DNA from: Diphasiastrum complanatum | Lineage: Eukaryota > Streptophyta > Lycopodiopsida > Lycopodiales > Lycopodiaceae | NCBI GenBank assembly: GCA_029204225.1 | Contig: CM055103.1 | Span: 2,568,406 to 2,632,405 of the forward strand | Direction of reading: 5' to 3' | DNA length: 64,000 nt | Part shown: in pieces, positions 63,657 to 64,000 of the stretch | How positions within the stretch are numbered: position 1 is the first letter of the stretch | Layout: every line of letters begins with the position of its first letter | Program-made: the position numbers and the translations under genes | Notes under the pieces: model-generated | The model's database searches: none | What the model was told of the DNA's origin: nothing | Seen by the model: the letters and a program-made list of their open reading frames with translations, nothing else

Positions 63657-64000
63657 AGGAGAAAGAAAGAAAGATTTTATTAATGTCTTTTCCATGCCAA
63701 TAGGCATATAAGACAATAAAAAGTACATGTCAAGTGTGTGGTATAGTGGGAGCGTATGAAACGTCTTTGTAATAGACAGAATTTAAATGCTAATGTACTA
63801 TACTATGAACATAAAGTAGGTCTAATGCTGCCAATAAGATAATGGTATAACTCTGTGTCATCCAGTATTGCTACTATGAAAGAAAGATGTGATGGGGGAG
63901 TGGGGGAAGCCCAAGACGACAACACGATTAAGCAGAGTGGCTAGAGTGGCTAGAGTGGGTGAGAGTAGATCTGCAGCATGGATCAAAAGTTCAGATTCAA
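63608..64000 (-). mobile_element. LINE 3' end (copy B) with (CT)n tail
   Basis: On the minus strand: untranslated sequence, GTCTTAT, the stem-loop ATGCCTATTGGCAT (63694-63707), ACATTAATAAAAT, TTTC units and (CT)n (63608-63653 as GA). It matches copy A at 17.4 kb for about 100 bp and continues to the window edge with weaker similarity. Confidence 0.65.

Overview
The window is nuclear DNA of a large-genome land plant. The evidence is spliceosomal introns, plant-type Ty1/copia and Ty3/gypsy elements with initiator-Met-tRNA primer sites (TGGTATCAGAGC-like), a chromodomain gypsy element, a hAT transposon and LINEs. Introns of 7 to 13 kb filled with nested retroelements, together with a LINE that is not a typical angiosperm L1, fit a fern or another non-flowering plant better than a compact angiosperm; that placement is inference. 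There are no prokaryotic features, and I recognise no tRNA or rRNA genes.

The main content is one host gene read across 33.4 kb of the plus strand (13895-47320). I identify it as ELP5, a subunit of the Elongator complex (tRNA wobble-uridine modification). Eight exons are intact with matching phases: 13895-14061, 14589-14675, 15476-15666, 16416-16465, 26420-26489, 33571-33794, 46820-46895 and 47061-47320. One short exon between 33794 and 46820 is probably unplaced. Intron 4 (about 10 kb) holds a LINE 3' end, an internally deleted chromovirus and a copia fragment. Intron 5 (about 7 kb) holds a 5' LTR with primer site, a hAT element with a perfect 8-bp target duplication, a LINE fragment and a small-repeat element. 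The third large gap (about 13 kb) holds a LINE with ORF1 and ORF2, a non-chromodomain gypsy element, a decayed copia-like element, an unidentified decayed coding region and a complete inverted-repeat element.

Left of ELP5 (1-13.9 kb): a copia RT/RNase H relic; a head-to-head pair of small genes (a secreted-type 117-aa protein and a two-exon 76-aa coiled-coil protein); a triple G-box; a LINE- or Helentron-type endonuclease relic; a gypsy/copia chimera ending in a polypurine tract and LTR; an SF3B4-like first exon that has lost its ATG; and a 5'-truncated LINE with a 3' stem-loop.

Right of ELP5 (47.3-64 kb): about 7.7 kb of AT-rich DNA with several local duplications, a fold-back repeat, a degenerate gypsy element, a roughly 573-bp tandem repeat with a third diverged partial copy, and fragments of a LINE, a gypsy RT, a gypsy gag and another LINE 3' end.

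Every retroelement seen is broken by stops, frameshifts, deletions or lost catalytic residues, so none looks autonomous. ELP5 is the opposite: its exons are clean although about 30 kb of its span is intronic transposon debris.
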